Positions 8,695 through 20,092 are shown, numbered from the stretch's first letter. The stretch: 64,000 nt of DNA from Jeongeupia sp. USM3 (GCF_001808185.1 NZ_CP017668.1:806001-870000); one strand, 5' to 3'. Notes: generated from the letters alone by a model not told the origin. A program made the numbers and translations.

Positions 8695-9144
8695 TCAATG
8701 CTTGCCGGTACTGCCGAAACCGCCGTCGCCGCGTTCACTCTCGGCAAAGTCGTCGACGATGTTGAACGCCACCTGCACCACCGGAACGACGACGAGCTGG
8801 GCGATCCGCTCCATCGGCTGCACGGTGAACGCATGGCTGCCACGGTTCCACACCGACACGAAAATCTGCCCCTGATAGTCCGAGTCGATCAGCCCGACGA
8901 GGTTGCCGAGCACGATGCCGTGCTTGTGGCCGAGCCCCGAGCGCGGCAGGATCATCGCGGCCAGACCGGCGTTCTCGAGGTGGATCGCGATGCCGGTCGG
9001 CACCAGCGCGGTCGCCCCCGGCGCCAGCTCGAGCGGTGCGGTCAGGCAGGCGCGCAGGTCGAGCCCGGCGGCGCCCGGCGTCGCGTACGCGGGCAGGTTG
9101 TCCTTGAGGCGGTCGTCGAGGATCTTGACGTCGAGCTGGGTCAT
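8695..9144 (-). CDS. dut: Deoxyuridine 5'-triphosphate nucleotidohydrolase
   Basis: A 149-residue trimeric dUTPase that hydrolyses dUTP to dUMP and pyrophosphate, keeping uracil out of DNA and supplying dTMP synthesis. All five motifs are visible: GLDLRA, RSGLGHKHG, GLIDSDYQG, ERIAQLVV and the C-terminal P-loop-like RGDGGFGSTG. The start at 9144 overlaps the coaBC stop by four bases (ATGA), so the two are translationally coupled. The coaBC-dut pair is common in proteobacteria. Confidence 0.97.
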   Translation of the reverse strand: MTQLDVKILDDRLKDNLPAYATPGAAGLDLRACLTAPLELAPGATALVPTGIAIHLENAGLAAMILPRSGLGHKHGIVLGNLVGLIDSDYQGQIFVSVWNRGSHAFTVQPMERIAQLVVVPVVQVAFNIVDDFAESERGDGGFGSTGKH

Positions 9145-10334
9145 GCGGCTTTTCCTTGTTGGGCGCAAAGTTTGGCAATGTGGTCGATCATGCGCCGCGC
9201 GACGTCGAGCTTGGGGCCGCGCGGCAGCCGGTGTTCGCCGGCGTCGTCGAGCAGGATAACCTCGTTGTCATCGGCCCCCATCGCCTGCTGAACCAGATTC
9301 GCGGCCAGCAGCGGCAGGTGCTTGCGCCGGCGTTTGGCTTCGGCATATTCGAGCAGGTTCTCCGATTCTGCAGCGAAGCCGACGCAGAACGGTGCCCGCT
9401 CGCGGCAGGCGATCTTGGCGAGGATGTCCGGATTGGGCGCAAGCTCCAGCGTCAGGATGTGCGCGTCCTTCTTGATCTTGTGCTCGCTCTGGTTCAGCAC
9501 ATAGTAATCGGCGACCGCGGCGACCGAAATGAAGATGTCGGCCGCATCAACCTCGGCCTCGACCGCAACCAGCATTTCCTGCGCCGACTTCACGTCGATG
9601 CGCCGCGCGTCGAGCGGCGTCGGCAGGGCCGTCTCGCCGGCAACCAGCACCACCTCGGCACCGGCCTCTCGCGCGGCGCGCGCCAGCGCAAAGCCCATCT
9701 TGCCCGAGCTGGTATTGGTGATGCCGCGCACCGCGTCGATCCGCTCGAACGTCGGCCCGGCGGTCAGCAGCACTTTCTTGCCGGCGAGCGGCTTGGGCTG
9801 GAATGCCGCCTCAAGCCGCAACATGATTTCCTCGGGCTCGATCATCCGCCCCAGGCCCACCTCGCCGCAGGCCTGTTCGCCGGCAGCCGGGCCGAGGACC
9901 GCCACGCCGTCGCCCTGCAGCTGCAGCACGTTGCGCTGGTTCGGCGGGTTCTCCCACATCTGCCGGTTCATCGCCGGCACGACGAACAGCGGGCAGTCGC
10001 GCGCGGCGATCAGCGTCGACAGCAGGTCGTCGGCAAAGCCGTGTGCAGTCTTGGCGATCAGGTCGGCAGTCGCCGGCGCCAGCACCAGCGCATCGGCACC
10101 GCGGGTCAGCTGGATGTGCGCCATGCCGTTGCTGATTTCGGGCGCCCACATCTGCTGATACACGGGCCGGCCGGACAGCGCCTGGAAGGTCACCGGCGTG
10201 ACGAAACGCGCACCGGCGTCGGTCAGGACCACGTCGACCAGCCAGCCGGCCTTGACCATCAGCCGCGTCAGCTCGGCCGCCTTGTAGGCGGCGATTCCGC
10301 CCGAGACGCCGAGCACGATGCGTTTTTGCTTCAT
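9141..10334 (-). CDS. coaBC: Bifunctional phosphopantothenoylcysteine decarboxylase/phosphopantothenate-cysteine ligase
   Basis: A 397-residue fusion enzyme of coenzyme A synthesis. The N-terminal FMN-dependent CoaC domain (about 1-190) decarboxylates phosphopantothenoylcysteine. It shows the GVSGGIAAYK start and the PAMNRQMW active-site motif. The C-terminal CoaB domain (about 191-397) joins phosphopantothenate to cysteine and shows TAGPTFERID and TNTSSGKMG. The gene reads away from radC, and about 55 bases separate the two starts. Confidence 0.97.
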   Translation of the reverse strand: MKQKRIVLGVSGGIAAYKAAELTRLMVKAGWLVDVVLTDAGARFVTPVTFQALSGRPVYQQMWAPEISNGMAHIQLTRGADALVLAPATADLIAKTAHGFADDLLSTLIAARDCPLFVVPAMNRQMWENPPNQRNVLQLQGDGVAVLGPAAGEQACGEVGLGRMIEPEEIMLRLEAAFQPKPLAGKKVLLTAGPTFERIDAVRGITNTSSGKMGFALARAAREAGAEVVLVAGETALPTPLDARRIDVKSAQEMLVAVEAEVDAADIFISVAAVADYYVLNQSEHKIKKDAHILTLELAPNPDILAKIACRERAPFCVGFAAESENLLEYAEAKRRRKHLPLLAANLVQQAMGADDNEVILLDDAGEHRLPRGPKLDVARRMIDHIAKLCAQQGKAA

Positions 10335-10389
10335 TGCGGGCCCCTGCTTATAACGAGGTTTCTCATCGGAACGAGTTTACCCGAGAAGC

Positions 10390-11064
10390 ATGCCGATCAC
10401 CGACTGGCCCAGCGCCGAAAGACCACGGGAAAAATTGCTCGCCCACGGCGCCGAAGCGCTGTCCGAGGCCGAACTGCTGGCGATCTTCCTGCGCGTCGGC
10501 CTGCCGGGAAAAAGTGCAGTCGATCTGGCGCGCGACCTGCTCAAGCACTTCGGCTCGCTCGCCGCGCTCTTCGCCGCACCGCGCCCGGCCTTTTCGGCGG
10601 TCCCCGGCATGGGGGACGCCAAGTACGCGCAACTGCAGGCCGTGCTCGAAATGGCCCGGCGCACGCTGAACGAGGAAATCCGGGGCTCGAGCGCGCTCGA
10701 TTCGCCCGAGGCGGTCAGGCGCTATCTCGGCCTGCTGCTGCGCAACCGCGACGTCGAGGTGTTCGTCGCCCTGTTCCTCGATACCGGCCATCGGGTGATC
10801 GGCTGCGAGGAAATGGCGCGCGGCAGCCTGTCCGAAACGCGCGTCTACCCGCGCGAGCTGGCTCGCCGCGCGCTGGCACTCAATGCTGCGGCGGTGATCG
10901 TCGCGCACAATCATCCGTCCGGGCGCGCCGACGCGTCCGAGGCCGACCGGCTGCTGACCCGGCAACTTGCACAAACACTGGCCCTGATCGACGTGAGACT
11001 GCTCGATCATTTCCTCGTCGCCGGTCACCGGGTCGAGTCGTTCGCCGAGCACGGCTGGATGTGA
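10390..11064 (+). CDS. radC: RadC family DNA repair protein
   Basis: A 224-residue RadC/JAB-domain protein. The N-terminal half has a helix-hairpin-helix-like segment (VPGMGDAKYAQL). The C-terminal half has the JAMM metal motif, with AHNHPSG followed by the aspartate in SEAD. The cellular role is uncertain, since the original radC repair phenotype in E. coli came from another locus. The family belongs to the JAB1/MPN metalloprotease fold. It has the normal single-domain chromosomal RadC length and is not associated with mobile genes here. Confidence 0.95.
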   Translation: MPITDWPSAERPREKLLAHGAEALSEAELLAIFLRVGLPGKSAVDLARDLLKHFGSLAALFAAPRPAFSAVPGMGDAKYAQLQAVLEMARRTLNEEIRGSSALDSPEAVRRYLGLLLRNRDVEVFVALFLDTGHRVIGCEEMARGSLSETRVYPRELARRALALNAAAVIVAHNHPSGRADASEADRLLTRQLAQTLALIDVRLLDHFLVAGHRVESFAEHGWM

Positions 11065-11242
11065 ATGTCATGGACATGCGTGCCGGCGCCGCCTGAGCAA
11101 CGCGATGCACCGATCCAACACCCGCTGCGCCACGGCCCCCTGAACACCATAGCCGCCTGTCGGCGCTAAACGCTTGCTTTAATGGACAAAGCCGCAAATC
11201 CGGTCATCACTTGCGGTGCCGGTTTGCTGTTGCATTTGCTTC

Positions 11243-11290
11243 ATCCGGGAAAACCCGGATTTGACAGCGTTTCCGGCGCCTACCCATGAT
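11243..11290 (+). promoter_or_regulatory. Hairpin and candidate promoter before livK
   Basis: The 319 bases between radC and livK hold a perfect hairpin, ATCCGGG-AAAA-CCCGGAT (11243-11260). It is followed directly by TTGACA (11261-11266), an ideal -35 box, and by CATGAT about 18 bases later as a weaker -10. This would give a leader of roughly 90 bases. The hairpin abutting the -35 may be an operator or the end of an upstream transcript. Nothing else is recognised in this interval. Confidence 0.45.
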
Positions 11291-11383
11291 GATTTCCAGC
11301 ATCGTCAAGCACTGCTACGTTCGGTTTGCCCGGCAACTGTGACCGTGCATACCTCGACGCACAACAAACCTGGGGAAGAGAAC

Positions 11384-12586
11384 ATGAGCATCGCACGTTA
11401 CAGCCTGATCGCCGCCGCCGTGCTGTCGATCACCGCCTGCGGCAAGCAGCCGACTCAGCAGGCCGAGAGCGAACCGGCATCGGCCGCCGCCGTCGCGCCG
11501 TCGGATGGCGGCGACACGGTCAAGCTCGGGCATGCCGCACCGCTGACCGGCAACATCGCCCACCTCGGCAAGGACAACGAGTACGGCGTGAAGATGGCGA
11601 TCGACGAAATCAACGAAGCCGGCGGCGCCGAGATCGGCGGCAAGAAGATCAAGTTCGAACTGGTCTCCGAGGATGACCAGGCCGACCCGAAGACCGCGAC
11701 CACCGTCGCCCAGCGCTTCGTCGACCAGAAGGTCGTCGGCGTCGTCGGCCACCTGAATTCGGGCACGACGATTCCGGCGTCGAAGATCTACTCGGATGCC
11801 GGCCTCCCGCAGGTGTCGCCGTCGGCCACCGCCGTCGCCTACACCGCGCAGGGCTTCAAGACCACGTTCCGCGTGATGGCCAACGATGCGCAGCAGGGCA
11901 AGGTGCTCGGCGAATACGCCGTCACCAAGCTCGGCGCCAAGAAGGTCGCGATCGTCGACGACCGCACCGCCTACGGCCAGGGTCTGGCCGACGAGTTCGA
12001 GAAGGCCGCCAAGGCCTCGGGCGCCGAGGTGGTGAAGCGCGAGTTCACCACCAACCAGGAAACCGACTTCAACGCGATCCTGACCAGCATCAAGGGCGCC
12101 AAGCCGGACCTGATCTTCTACGGCGGCATGGACGCGCAGGCCGCACCGATGAAGAAGCAGGCCAAGAAGCTCGGCATCAGCGCCAAGGTGATGGGCGGCG
12201 ACGGCACGCAAACGCCGGAGTTCATCAAGCTCTCGGGCAGCGACTCGGACGGCATGATCTCGTCGAGCCCGGGCATGCCGAAGGAACAGATGCCGGGTGG
12301 CCAGGCCTTCCTCGACAAGTTCAAGGCCAAGTTCGGCACCGAAGTCCAGCTGTATGCGCCGTACTGCTACGACTCGGTCAAGGTGCTGGTCGAGGCGATG
12401 AAGAAAGCCGGCTCGACCGAACCGGCCAAGTACCTGCCGGAATTGTCGAAGATCGAATATCAGGGCGTCACCGGCAACGTGTCGTTCGACGACAAGGGCG
12501 ACCTGAAGAACGGCCCGATCACCATCTACCAGGTGAAGAGCGGCAAGTGGGAAGTACTGGAAGTAGCGGGCGGCGCGGCCAAGTAA
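11384..12586 (+). CDS. livK: Branched-chain amino-acid ABC transporter substrate-binding lipoprotein
   Basis: A 400-residue periplasmic binding protein of the LivJ/LivK (type I, leucine-isoleucine-valine) family. The signal peptide ends in the lipobox ITAC, with Cys near residue 19, so the protein is probably lipid-anchored; a low-complexity linker follows. Family motifs GHAAPLTGNIAHLGKDNEYG and VVGVVGHLNSG form the ligand cleft. GGGGAAGAG precedes the ATG at 11384. Its membrane and ATPase partners livHMGF lie 4 kb downstream on the same strand, beyond putA. True ligands could include neutral amino acids other than Leu, Ile and Val. Confidence 0.94.
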   Translation: MSIARYSLIAAAVLSITACGKQPTQQAESEPASAAAVAPSDGGDTVKLGHAAPLTGNIAHLGKDNEYGVKMAIDEINEAGGAEIGGKKIKFELVSEDDQADPKTATTVAQRFVDQKVVGVVGHLNSGTTIPASKIYSDAGLPQVSPSATAVAYTAQGFKTTFRVMANDAQQGKVLGEYAVTKLGAKKVAIVDDRTAYGQGLADEFEKAAKASGAEVVKREFTTNQETDFNAILTSIKGAKPDLIFYGGMDAQAAPMKKQAKKLGISAKVMGGDGTQTPEFIKLSGSDSDGMISSSPGMPKEQMPGGQAFLDKFKAKFGTEVQLYAPYCYDSVKVLVEAMKKAGSTEPAKYLPELSKIEYQGVTGNVSFDDKGDLKNGPITIYQVKSGKWEVLEVAGGAAK

Positions 12587-12602
12587 GCGCCTCCCCCGAC
12601 AA

Positions 12603-12629
12603 GGCGGCGTCCGCGGACGCCGCTTTTTT
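12603..12629 (+). terminator. Terminator after livK
   Basis: GCGGCGTCC-GC-GGACGCCGC followed by TTTTTT. It separates livK from putA. Confidence 0.92.
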
Positions 12630-12727
12630 ATTGGCGGCGACGCAACACCTGTTGACGTCGCGGCCGGCCGGCGACGCGCAACGCGGGCAGACTGACTAAG
12701 GTGGTAGCAGCATTCATCGAGACCGCC

Positions 12728-15700
12728 ATGCCGCCATTCGATTCAGCAATGACACCGTCGGAGGCCCTTGCCCGGCTGCATTTCGCCGATGAAACCCAGC
12801 TGGTCCGGCGTCTGCTGCCGCTGGCAAGGCTGTCTACCGACGAAGACACGCTGCTGCAGCGCTATGCACCGCTGATCACCGAACAGCTGCGGGTGCAGCG
12901 GCGCAGCGGCGGCGGGATCGACGCACTGCTCGCGGGGTTTCCGCTCGACAGCGACGCCGGCCGGGTGCTGCTGACGCTGGCCGAAGCGCTGCCGCGCATT
13001 CCCGATACGGCAACGGCCGACCGGCTGATCGCCGAGCTGCTCCATGATGCGGACTGGCGGCGGCCGATCCAGTCACAATCGGCCTGGCTCAGGCTGGCGC
13101 GCTGGACGCTCGGGCACGCCCGGCACTGGAGCGAAAGCGATACGACCGAGCCGCTGGTCCGCTTCGGACTGCGTGCGGCGCTGCGCGAGCTCGGCCGGCA
13201 CGTCGTGATCGCCGAAGACATCGACACCGCGCTGGCACGGCGGCGCGCCGGGTTCGACTACTCGTTCGACATGCTTGGCGAAGCCGCACAGACGCAGGCC
13301 GACGCCGAGCGCTACGAAGCCGCCTACCGGCAGGCCCTGCTGGCCGTCGGCGCCAGCGCCCACGGCGCCGGCATCTCGATCAAGCTGTCGGCGCTGCACC
13401 CCCGCTACGAGCCGCGCCAGGCCGGGCATGTCCACGAGGAGTTGTGGCCGCGCCTGCTGGGTCTGACGCAACTGGCCCGCCAGCTCGACATCCCGATCAC
13501 GATCGACGCCGAGGAAAGCGATCGCATGGCGCTGACGCTGTCGCTGTTCGAGCGCTTGCTCGCCACACCGGTGCTGGCGGACTGGGACGGCCTGGGTATT
13601 GCCGTGCAGGCCTACCAGAAGCGCGCACTGGCACAGGTGGACTGGCTGGTCGAGCGCGCACGGGCCTATGATCGCCGGATCGCCGTCCGCCTGGTCAAGG
13701 GCGCCTACTGGGACGGCGAAATCAAGCAGGCCCAGGTCGAGGGCTGGCCCGATTACCCGGTGTTCACCCGCAAGTCGCACACCGACGTCTGCTATCTGGC
13801 CTGCGCGCGCCGGCTGTTCGAAGCCGCCGAGACGGTCTGGCCGCAATTTGCCACCCACAACGCCTACACCGCGCTGGCGATCCACGCAATCGCCGACGGC
13901 CGGGATTTCGAATACCAGTGCCTGTACGGCATGGGCGAGGCGTTCTACACGCTGCTGCCCGGTCACGGCCTGCACCATCGTTGCCGGGTCTATGCCCCGG
14001 TCGGCGAACATGCACTGCTGCTGCCCTACCTCGTTCGCCGCATGCTCGAGAACGGTGCCAACACTGCCTTCGTCCACCAGTTGCTGGCCGGCGACGAGCC
14101 GGCCCCGGCAACCAGCGACCCGCTGGCCGATGCGCTCGCCCATCCCGGCCCGGCGCTGCCGCCGCCCACGGCGCGGGTCGACGGCCTGGCGCATGCGCCG
14201 GGCGTCTGCTGGGCCGACCGCGACGCGGTGCAGTCGCTGCAAACGCGGCTGGCCGCGCCCGTCGACGATACGTTCACCGCGGCGCCAACCCATCAGGCCC
14301 CGAGCGCGACCCGCAGCGGCCGGCCGATCTTCAACCCTGCCCGGCCGGACACCGTGCTCGGCCACGCGGTCGACGCCGGCGAAGCCGATGTCGATCTGGC
14401 GCTGCGCCGGGCGCTCGCCATCGCGCCGGTCTGGGCGCAGACCCCGGTCGCCGAACGCGCCGACTGGCTCGACCGGATCGCCGGGTGCCTGACCGCGCAG
14501 CGCGACCCGCTGCTCCAGCGTCTGGTGGCCGAAGCCGGCAAGACGCTGCCCGACGCACTCGGCGAATGGCGCGAGGCGGTCGACCTGTGCCGCTACTATG
14601 CCGCCACCGCCCGCCACGACTGGGCCGGCCATGCGCCGGTGCCGCTGGGGCCCGTTGCCGCCATCAGCCCGTGGCACTTCCCGCTGGCGATCTTCGTCGG
14701 CCAGATCGCCGCCGCACTCGTCGCCGGCAACCCGGTGATCGCCAAACCGGCCGAAGAGACGCCGCTGATCGCGGCCTTCGTCGTCGACCTCTGCCATGCG
14801 GCCGGGCTGGACCGGGACGTGCTGCAGCTGCTGCCCGGGAACGGCCGGGTCGGTGCACTTCTCGCCGCCGACCCGCGCGTCGCCGGCGTGCTGTTCACCG
14901 GCTCGCTCGAGACCGCCCGCGCCATCCATCGCAATCTGGCCAGACACGAAACACTGCGGCCCCTGGTTGCCGAAACCGGCGGCATCAACGCGCTGATCGC
15001 CGATACCTCGGCCCAGCCCGAGCAGCTGATTCGCGACGTGCTGGCCGGCGCGTTCAACAGTGCCGGGCAACGCCGTTCGGCGCTGCGGCTGCTCTGTCTG
15101 CCCGAAGCCACCGGCCCTGCGCTGCTCGCCAGGCTGCGGGCGGCGATGGCCGAGCTGCGGCTTGGCGACCCCGCCACGCTTGCCACCGACCTGGGCCCGC
15201 TGATTTCGGCCGCCGCCACCGGGCATGTCCATGCCGCCACCGCCGCACTGCACCGCGCCGGCTACCCTGCATACCAGACCGGCCGGCTCGAACAAGTGGC
15301 CTCCACCGCCTTCGCAGCGCCGACGCTGATCGAGATCGACCGTCCCGATGCCTTGCCCGGCGAGATCTTCGGCCCGGTACTCGCGGTACTCCAGTACGGT
15401 CCGGCAGCGCTGCCGGCGCTGCTGGGCAACCTCGACGCGCTCGACGCCGGTCTGACGCTGGCCGTCCACAGCCGCAGCCCGGGCTTTGTCGACACGGTGC
15501 TCGGGCAGGTGCAGGCCGGCAATGTCTACGTCAACCGTCACCAGATCGGCGCAGTCGTCGGCTCGCAGCCGTTCGGCGGCCAGCGGCGAAGCGGCACCGG
15601 GCCCAAGGCGGGCGGACCATGGCTGACGTGGCGGCTCACCCAGGGCGGTGACCCCTGCCGTACCGGCGTCATCGACGCCGGTACGCTCGTGCTGGCAGAG

Positions 15701-16222
15701 CGGCTGCGCGAACTGGCGCGCGGCTGTGCCGCCGACGAGGCCGCCGCGCTGATCGCCCTGATCGACGACTGCGCCGCGCGCAGCCCCGTAGGCCGGACCC
15801 GCGCACTGCCCGGGCCGACCGGCGAGCGCAACACGCTGGGCTACCGGCCACGCGGGCTCATCGCCTGCCACGCACGCACCGTTGCGGCCCGGCGGCAACA
15901 GCTGGTTGCGGTCGTACTGACCGGCAACACCGCGGTCCTGGCCGAATCGGCCGAGCTGCTCGCCTGGCGGGCGGCGCTCGGCGAACGCTGCCGTCTGGTG
16001 GCCGATCCCCTCGCACTGCCGATCGCCGCCTGCCTGTGCGCCGCGCAGCCAACTGTCGCATTCAAGCAGCACCTGGCCGAACGCAGCGGTGCCATCGTCG
16101 ACGTCGTCATGCCAACGGCAAGCGGGCGCTACCCGCTCTACCGGCTTGTCAGCGAGCAGGCAGTTTCGGTGAATACCACGGCGACCGGCGGCAACGCGGA
16201 TTTGCTCGCGGCCGCAGAATGA
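12728..16222 (+). CDS. putA: PutA-type proline dehydrogenase/P5C dehydrogenase, aldehyde dehydrogenase site altered
   Basis: The protein has about 1164 residues and normally oxidises proline to glutamate in two steps. The FAD-dependent proline dehydrogenase barrel (about 90-450) is intact, with GAGISIKLSALHPRYEP, RLVKGAYWDGEIK and ATHNAYT. The P5C dehydrogenase domain (about 535-990) keeps the NAD-binding fold and the general-base Glu749 in AETGG. The catalytic cysteine expected in SAGQRCSALR is Arg783 (codon CGT, 15074-15076), exactly 34 residues after the Glu as in E. coli PutA (883/917). The C-terminal lid motif SVNTTATGGNA is present. It lacks the N-terminal ribbon-helix-helix DNA-binding domain, so it is not the self-regulating type. 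The ATG at 12728 was chosen; ATG 12749 or GTG 12701 are alternatives. Confidence 0.92.
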   Translation: MPPFDSAMTPSEALARLHFADETQLVRRLLPLARLSTDEDTLLQRYAPLITEQLRVQRRSGGGIDALLAGFPLDSDAGRVLLTLAEALPRIPDTATADRLIAELLHDADWRRPIQSQSAWLRLARWTLGHARHWSESDTTEPLVRFGLRAALRELGRHVVIAEDIDTALARRRAGFDYSFDMLGEAAQTQADAERYEAAYRQALLAVGASAHGAGISIKLSALHPRYEPRQAGHVHEELWPRLLGLTQLARQLDIPITIDAEESDRMALTLSLFERLLATPVLADWDGLGIAVQAYQKRALAQVDWLVERARAYDRRIAVRLVKGAYWDGEIKQAQVEGWPDYPVFTRKSHTDVCYLACARRLFEAAETVWPQFATHNAYTALAIHAIADGRDFEYQCLYGMGEAFYTLLPGHGLHHRCRVYAPVGEHALLLPYLVRRMLENGANTAFVHQLLAGDEPAPATSDPLADALAHPGPALPPPTARVDGLAHAPGVCWADRDAVQSLQTRLAAPVDDTFTAAPTHQAPSATRSGRPIFNPARPDTVLGHAVDAGEADVDLALRRALAIAPVWAQTPVAERADWLDRIAGCLTAQRDPLLQRLVAEAGKTLPDALGEWREAVDLCRYYAATARHDWAGHAPVPLGPVAAISPWHFPLAIFVGQIAAALVAGNPVIAKPAEETPLIAAFVVDLCHAAGLDRDVLQLLPGNGRVGALLAADPRVAGVLFTGSLETARAIHRNLARHETLRPLVAETGGINALIADTSAQPEQLIRDVLAGAFNSAGQRRSALRLLCLPEATGPALLARLRAAMAELRLGDPATLATDLGPLISAAATGHVHAATAALHRAGYPAYQTGRLEQVASTAFAAPTLIEIDRPDALPGEIFGPVLAVLQYGPAALPALLGNLDALDAGLTLAVHSRSPGFVDTVLGQVQAGNVYVNRHQIGAVVGSQPFGGQRRSGTGPKAGGPWLTWRLTQGGDPCRTGVIDAGTLVLAERLRELARGCAADEAAALIALIDDCAARSPVGRTRALPGPTGERNTLGYRPRGLIACHARTVAARRQQLVAVVLTGNTAVLAESAELLAWRAALGERCRLVADPLALPIAACLCAAQPTVAFKQHLAERSGAIVDVVMPTASGRYPLYRLVSEQAVSVNTTATGGNADLLAAAE

Positions 16223-16255
16223 AACCATCGTTTGAATCGACGCCGGAGCACGCGA

Positions 16256-16271
16256 CTGACGGGTCCGTCAG
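16256..16271. repeat. Short palindrome in the putA-livH gap
   Basis: CTGACGG-GT-CCGTCAG, a perfect 7-base inverted repeat 33 bases after the putA stop and without a T tract. It may end the putA transcript by another route or be a binding site. The rest of the 315-base gap shows no gene; a TAATAAT box at about 16386 could be a -10 element for livH. Confidence 0.35.
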
Positions 16272-16537
16272 CGCACGCCGAAGCGCGATGCCAGCGTACT
16301 TGCGGGAGATTGTGCAAGTAAGGGAAAGCCGCAGGTATTGACGGCTTGACGCGCCCATGTAAGTTTCCACCACCAACTGCTACGGTAATAATCACGTAGA
16401 ACTGCACCGCTCGGCCTGTCCGGTCACAAACCGCCCAGGCCCGGTGACAGCCGCGTCCCACCGGATACGGCCGGGGCCAGGATCGCCAGATCCGCTGCCC
16501 GCCCAGGCTGCAACTTGCACACATCGAGGACACTACG

Positions 16538-17467
16538 GTGGACATTTTCCTGCAACAACTCATCAACGGCCTTGTCGTCGGCAGCATTTATGCGCTGATC
16601 GCACTGGGCTACACCATGGTGTACGGCATCATGCAGCTGATCAATTTCGCCCACGGCGAAATCGTCATGATCGGCGCTATGGTCACGATCACCTGCATCA
16701 ACATGCTCGTCGGCGCCGGCGTCGACCTGCCCGGGCCGCTGCTGCTGCTCGCCGGCCTTTTGATGGCGATTCCGGTATCGATGCTGCTCGGCTTCACGAT
16801 CGAGCGGGTCGCCTACCGGCCGCTGCGCCGCGCACCGCGGCTGGCGCCGCTGATCACCGCGATCGGCGTGTCGATCGTGCTGCAACAGGCGGCGATGCTG
16901 ATCTGGGGCCGCAACTACCGCCCCTTCCCGCAGATCCTGCCGACGACGGTGCACGACTTCTTCGGCGCGGCAATCACCGACCTGCAGATCGTCATCGTCG
17001 TCCTGTCGCTGGTGCTGATGGCCGGGCTGTTCTGGCTGATCGAGCGCACCAAGCTGGGCCGGGCGATGCGGGCGACCGCGCAGAATCCGGACGTCGCCGG
17101 GCTGATGGGCGTCAACATCAATACGGTGATCTCGATGACCTTCATCATCGGCTCGTCGCTCGGCGCCGTCGCCGGCGTGATGGTCGCCGCCAACTACGAT
17201 CAGGCCCACGCCTACATGGGCTTCATGATCGGCCTGAAGGCGTTTACCGCGGCGGTGCTCGGCGGCATCGGCAACCTCGGCGGCGCGGTCGTTGGCGGCC
17301 TCCTGCTCGGCATCATCGAGAGCCTGGGTTCGGGCTACCTCGGCGATCTGACCGGCGGCTTCCTCGGCAGCCACTACAAGGACATCTTCGCCTTCGTCGT
17401 GCTGATCGCGGTGCTGGTGTTCCGTCCGTCCGGCCTCTTGGGCGAACGCGTCGCAGAACGCGCTTGA
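16538..17467 (+). CDS. livH: Branched-chain amino-acid ABC transporter permease LivH
   Basis: A 309-residue inner membrane permease of the LivH family with about eight transmembrane segments. The family signature GSIYALIALGYTMVYGI near residues 14-30 and the LINFAHGEIVMIGAM segment are present. The EAA-like loop lies near RTKLGRAMRATAQNPDVAGLMG. Translation starts with GTG at 16538 after GAGGACACTACG. It is the first gene of livHMGF. Confidence 0.96.
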   Translation: MDIFLQQLINGLVVGSIYALIALGYTMVYGIMQLINFAHGEIVMIGAMVTITCINMLVGAGVDLPGPLLLLAGLLMAIPVSMLLGFTIERVAYRPLRRAPRLAPLITAIGVSIVLQQAAMLIWGRNYRPFPQILPTTVHDFFGAAITDLQIVIVVLSLVLMAGLFWLIERTKLGRAMRATAQNPDVAGLMGVNINTVISMTFIIGSSLGAVAGVMVAANYDQAHAYMGFMIGLKAFTAAVLGGIGNLGGAVVGGLLLGIIESLGSGYLGDLTGGFLGSHYKDIFAFVVLIAVLVFRPSGLLGERVAERA

Positions 17468-17483
17468 GTACAGGGAGAACACG

Positions 17484-18574
17484 ATGAATTCCAAAACCCA
17501 GATCATTGTCTACGCCGCGCTCGCCGTGGTGCTGGCGGTGCTGCCGTGGGCGGTGACCGGCGGCTTCGAGAACGGCAAGTCGTGGCTGCGCGCGGTCGAC
17601 TTCGCGCTGCTCTACATCATGCTCGCGCTCGGGCTCAACATCGTCGTCGGCTTCGCCGGCCTGCTCGACCTCGGCTACATCGCCTTCTACGCAGTCGGCG
17701 CCTATTCGTTCGCGCTGCTCAACTCGCCGCATCTGGCGGAAGTACTGCCGGCCTGGCTGATGAACCCGCCGCTGCTGGTCATGCTGCTGATCGCCGCCTG
17801 CGTCGCCGGCGTGTTCGGCGTGTTGCTCGGTACGCCGACGCTGAAATTGCGCGGCGACTATCTGGCGATCGTGACGCTCGGATTCGGCGAGATCATCCGC
17901 ATCTTCCTGAACAACCTCGATCGCCCGGTCAACATCACCAACGGACCGCAAGGCATCAACCACATCGCCAAGGTCAACATCGCCGGCTACGACCTCGGTC
18001 GGCCGATCGAATGGCTGGGGCTGCGCTTCGAAACCGTCCATCTCTACTACTACCTGATCCTGGCGTTCTGCTGCCTGATCATCTTCGTCACCCTGCGCCT
18101 GCAGCGCTCGCGCATCGGCCGCGCCTGGGTGGCGATCCGCGAGGACGAAATCGCCGCCAACGCGATGGGCATCAATACCCGCAACGTCAAGCTGCTGGCC
18201 TTCGCCATGGGTGCGAGCTTCGGCGGCGTATCGGGCGCGCTGTTCGCGAGCTTCCAGGGCTTCGTTTCGCCCGAGTCGTTCGTGCTGATGGAGTCGATCA
18301 TGGTGCTGTGCATGGTCGTGCTCGGCGGCATGGGCCACATTCCGGGCGTGATCCTCGGCGCGATTCTGGTGTCGATCACGCCGGAAGTGCTGCGCGACGT
18401 GATCAACCCGCTGCAGTCGGCGGTGTTCGGCAAGCGCGTCTTCGACCCGGAAAACCTGCGCATGCTGATCTTCGGCCTGGCGATGATCATCATCATGCTG
18501 CTGCGCCCCGAAGGGCTGTGGCCGTCCAAGCGCCGCGCCCGCGAGTTCCACGAGCATGACGAGGAGGCCAAGGC

Positions 18575-18578
<4 letters not shown>
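17484..18578 (+). CDS. livM: Branched-chain amino-acid ABC transporter permease LivM
   Basis: A 364-residue second permease subunit. It shows the LivM core GLNIVVGFAGLLDLGYIAFYAVGAY and the cytoplasmic coupling segment RSRIGRAWVAIREDEIAANAMGIN. An AGGGAGAA site precedes the ATG. The charged C-terminal tail EFHEHDEEAKA overlaps the livG start by four bases, indicating coupling. Confidence 0.96.
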
Positions 18579-19345
<767 letters not shown>

Positions 19346-19356
19346 GAGAAACAGCC

Positions 19357-20070
<714 letters not shown>

Positions 20071-20092
20071 ACTCGCTCTGCCTTGCCACCAC

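Noticed and set aside
13073..16228. Open frame of 1051 codons on the minus strand
   Set aside because: It is antisense to putA, whose product has clear domains; the antisense translation shows only GC-driven composition.
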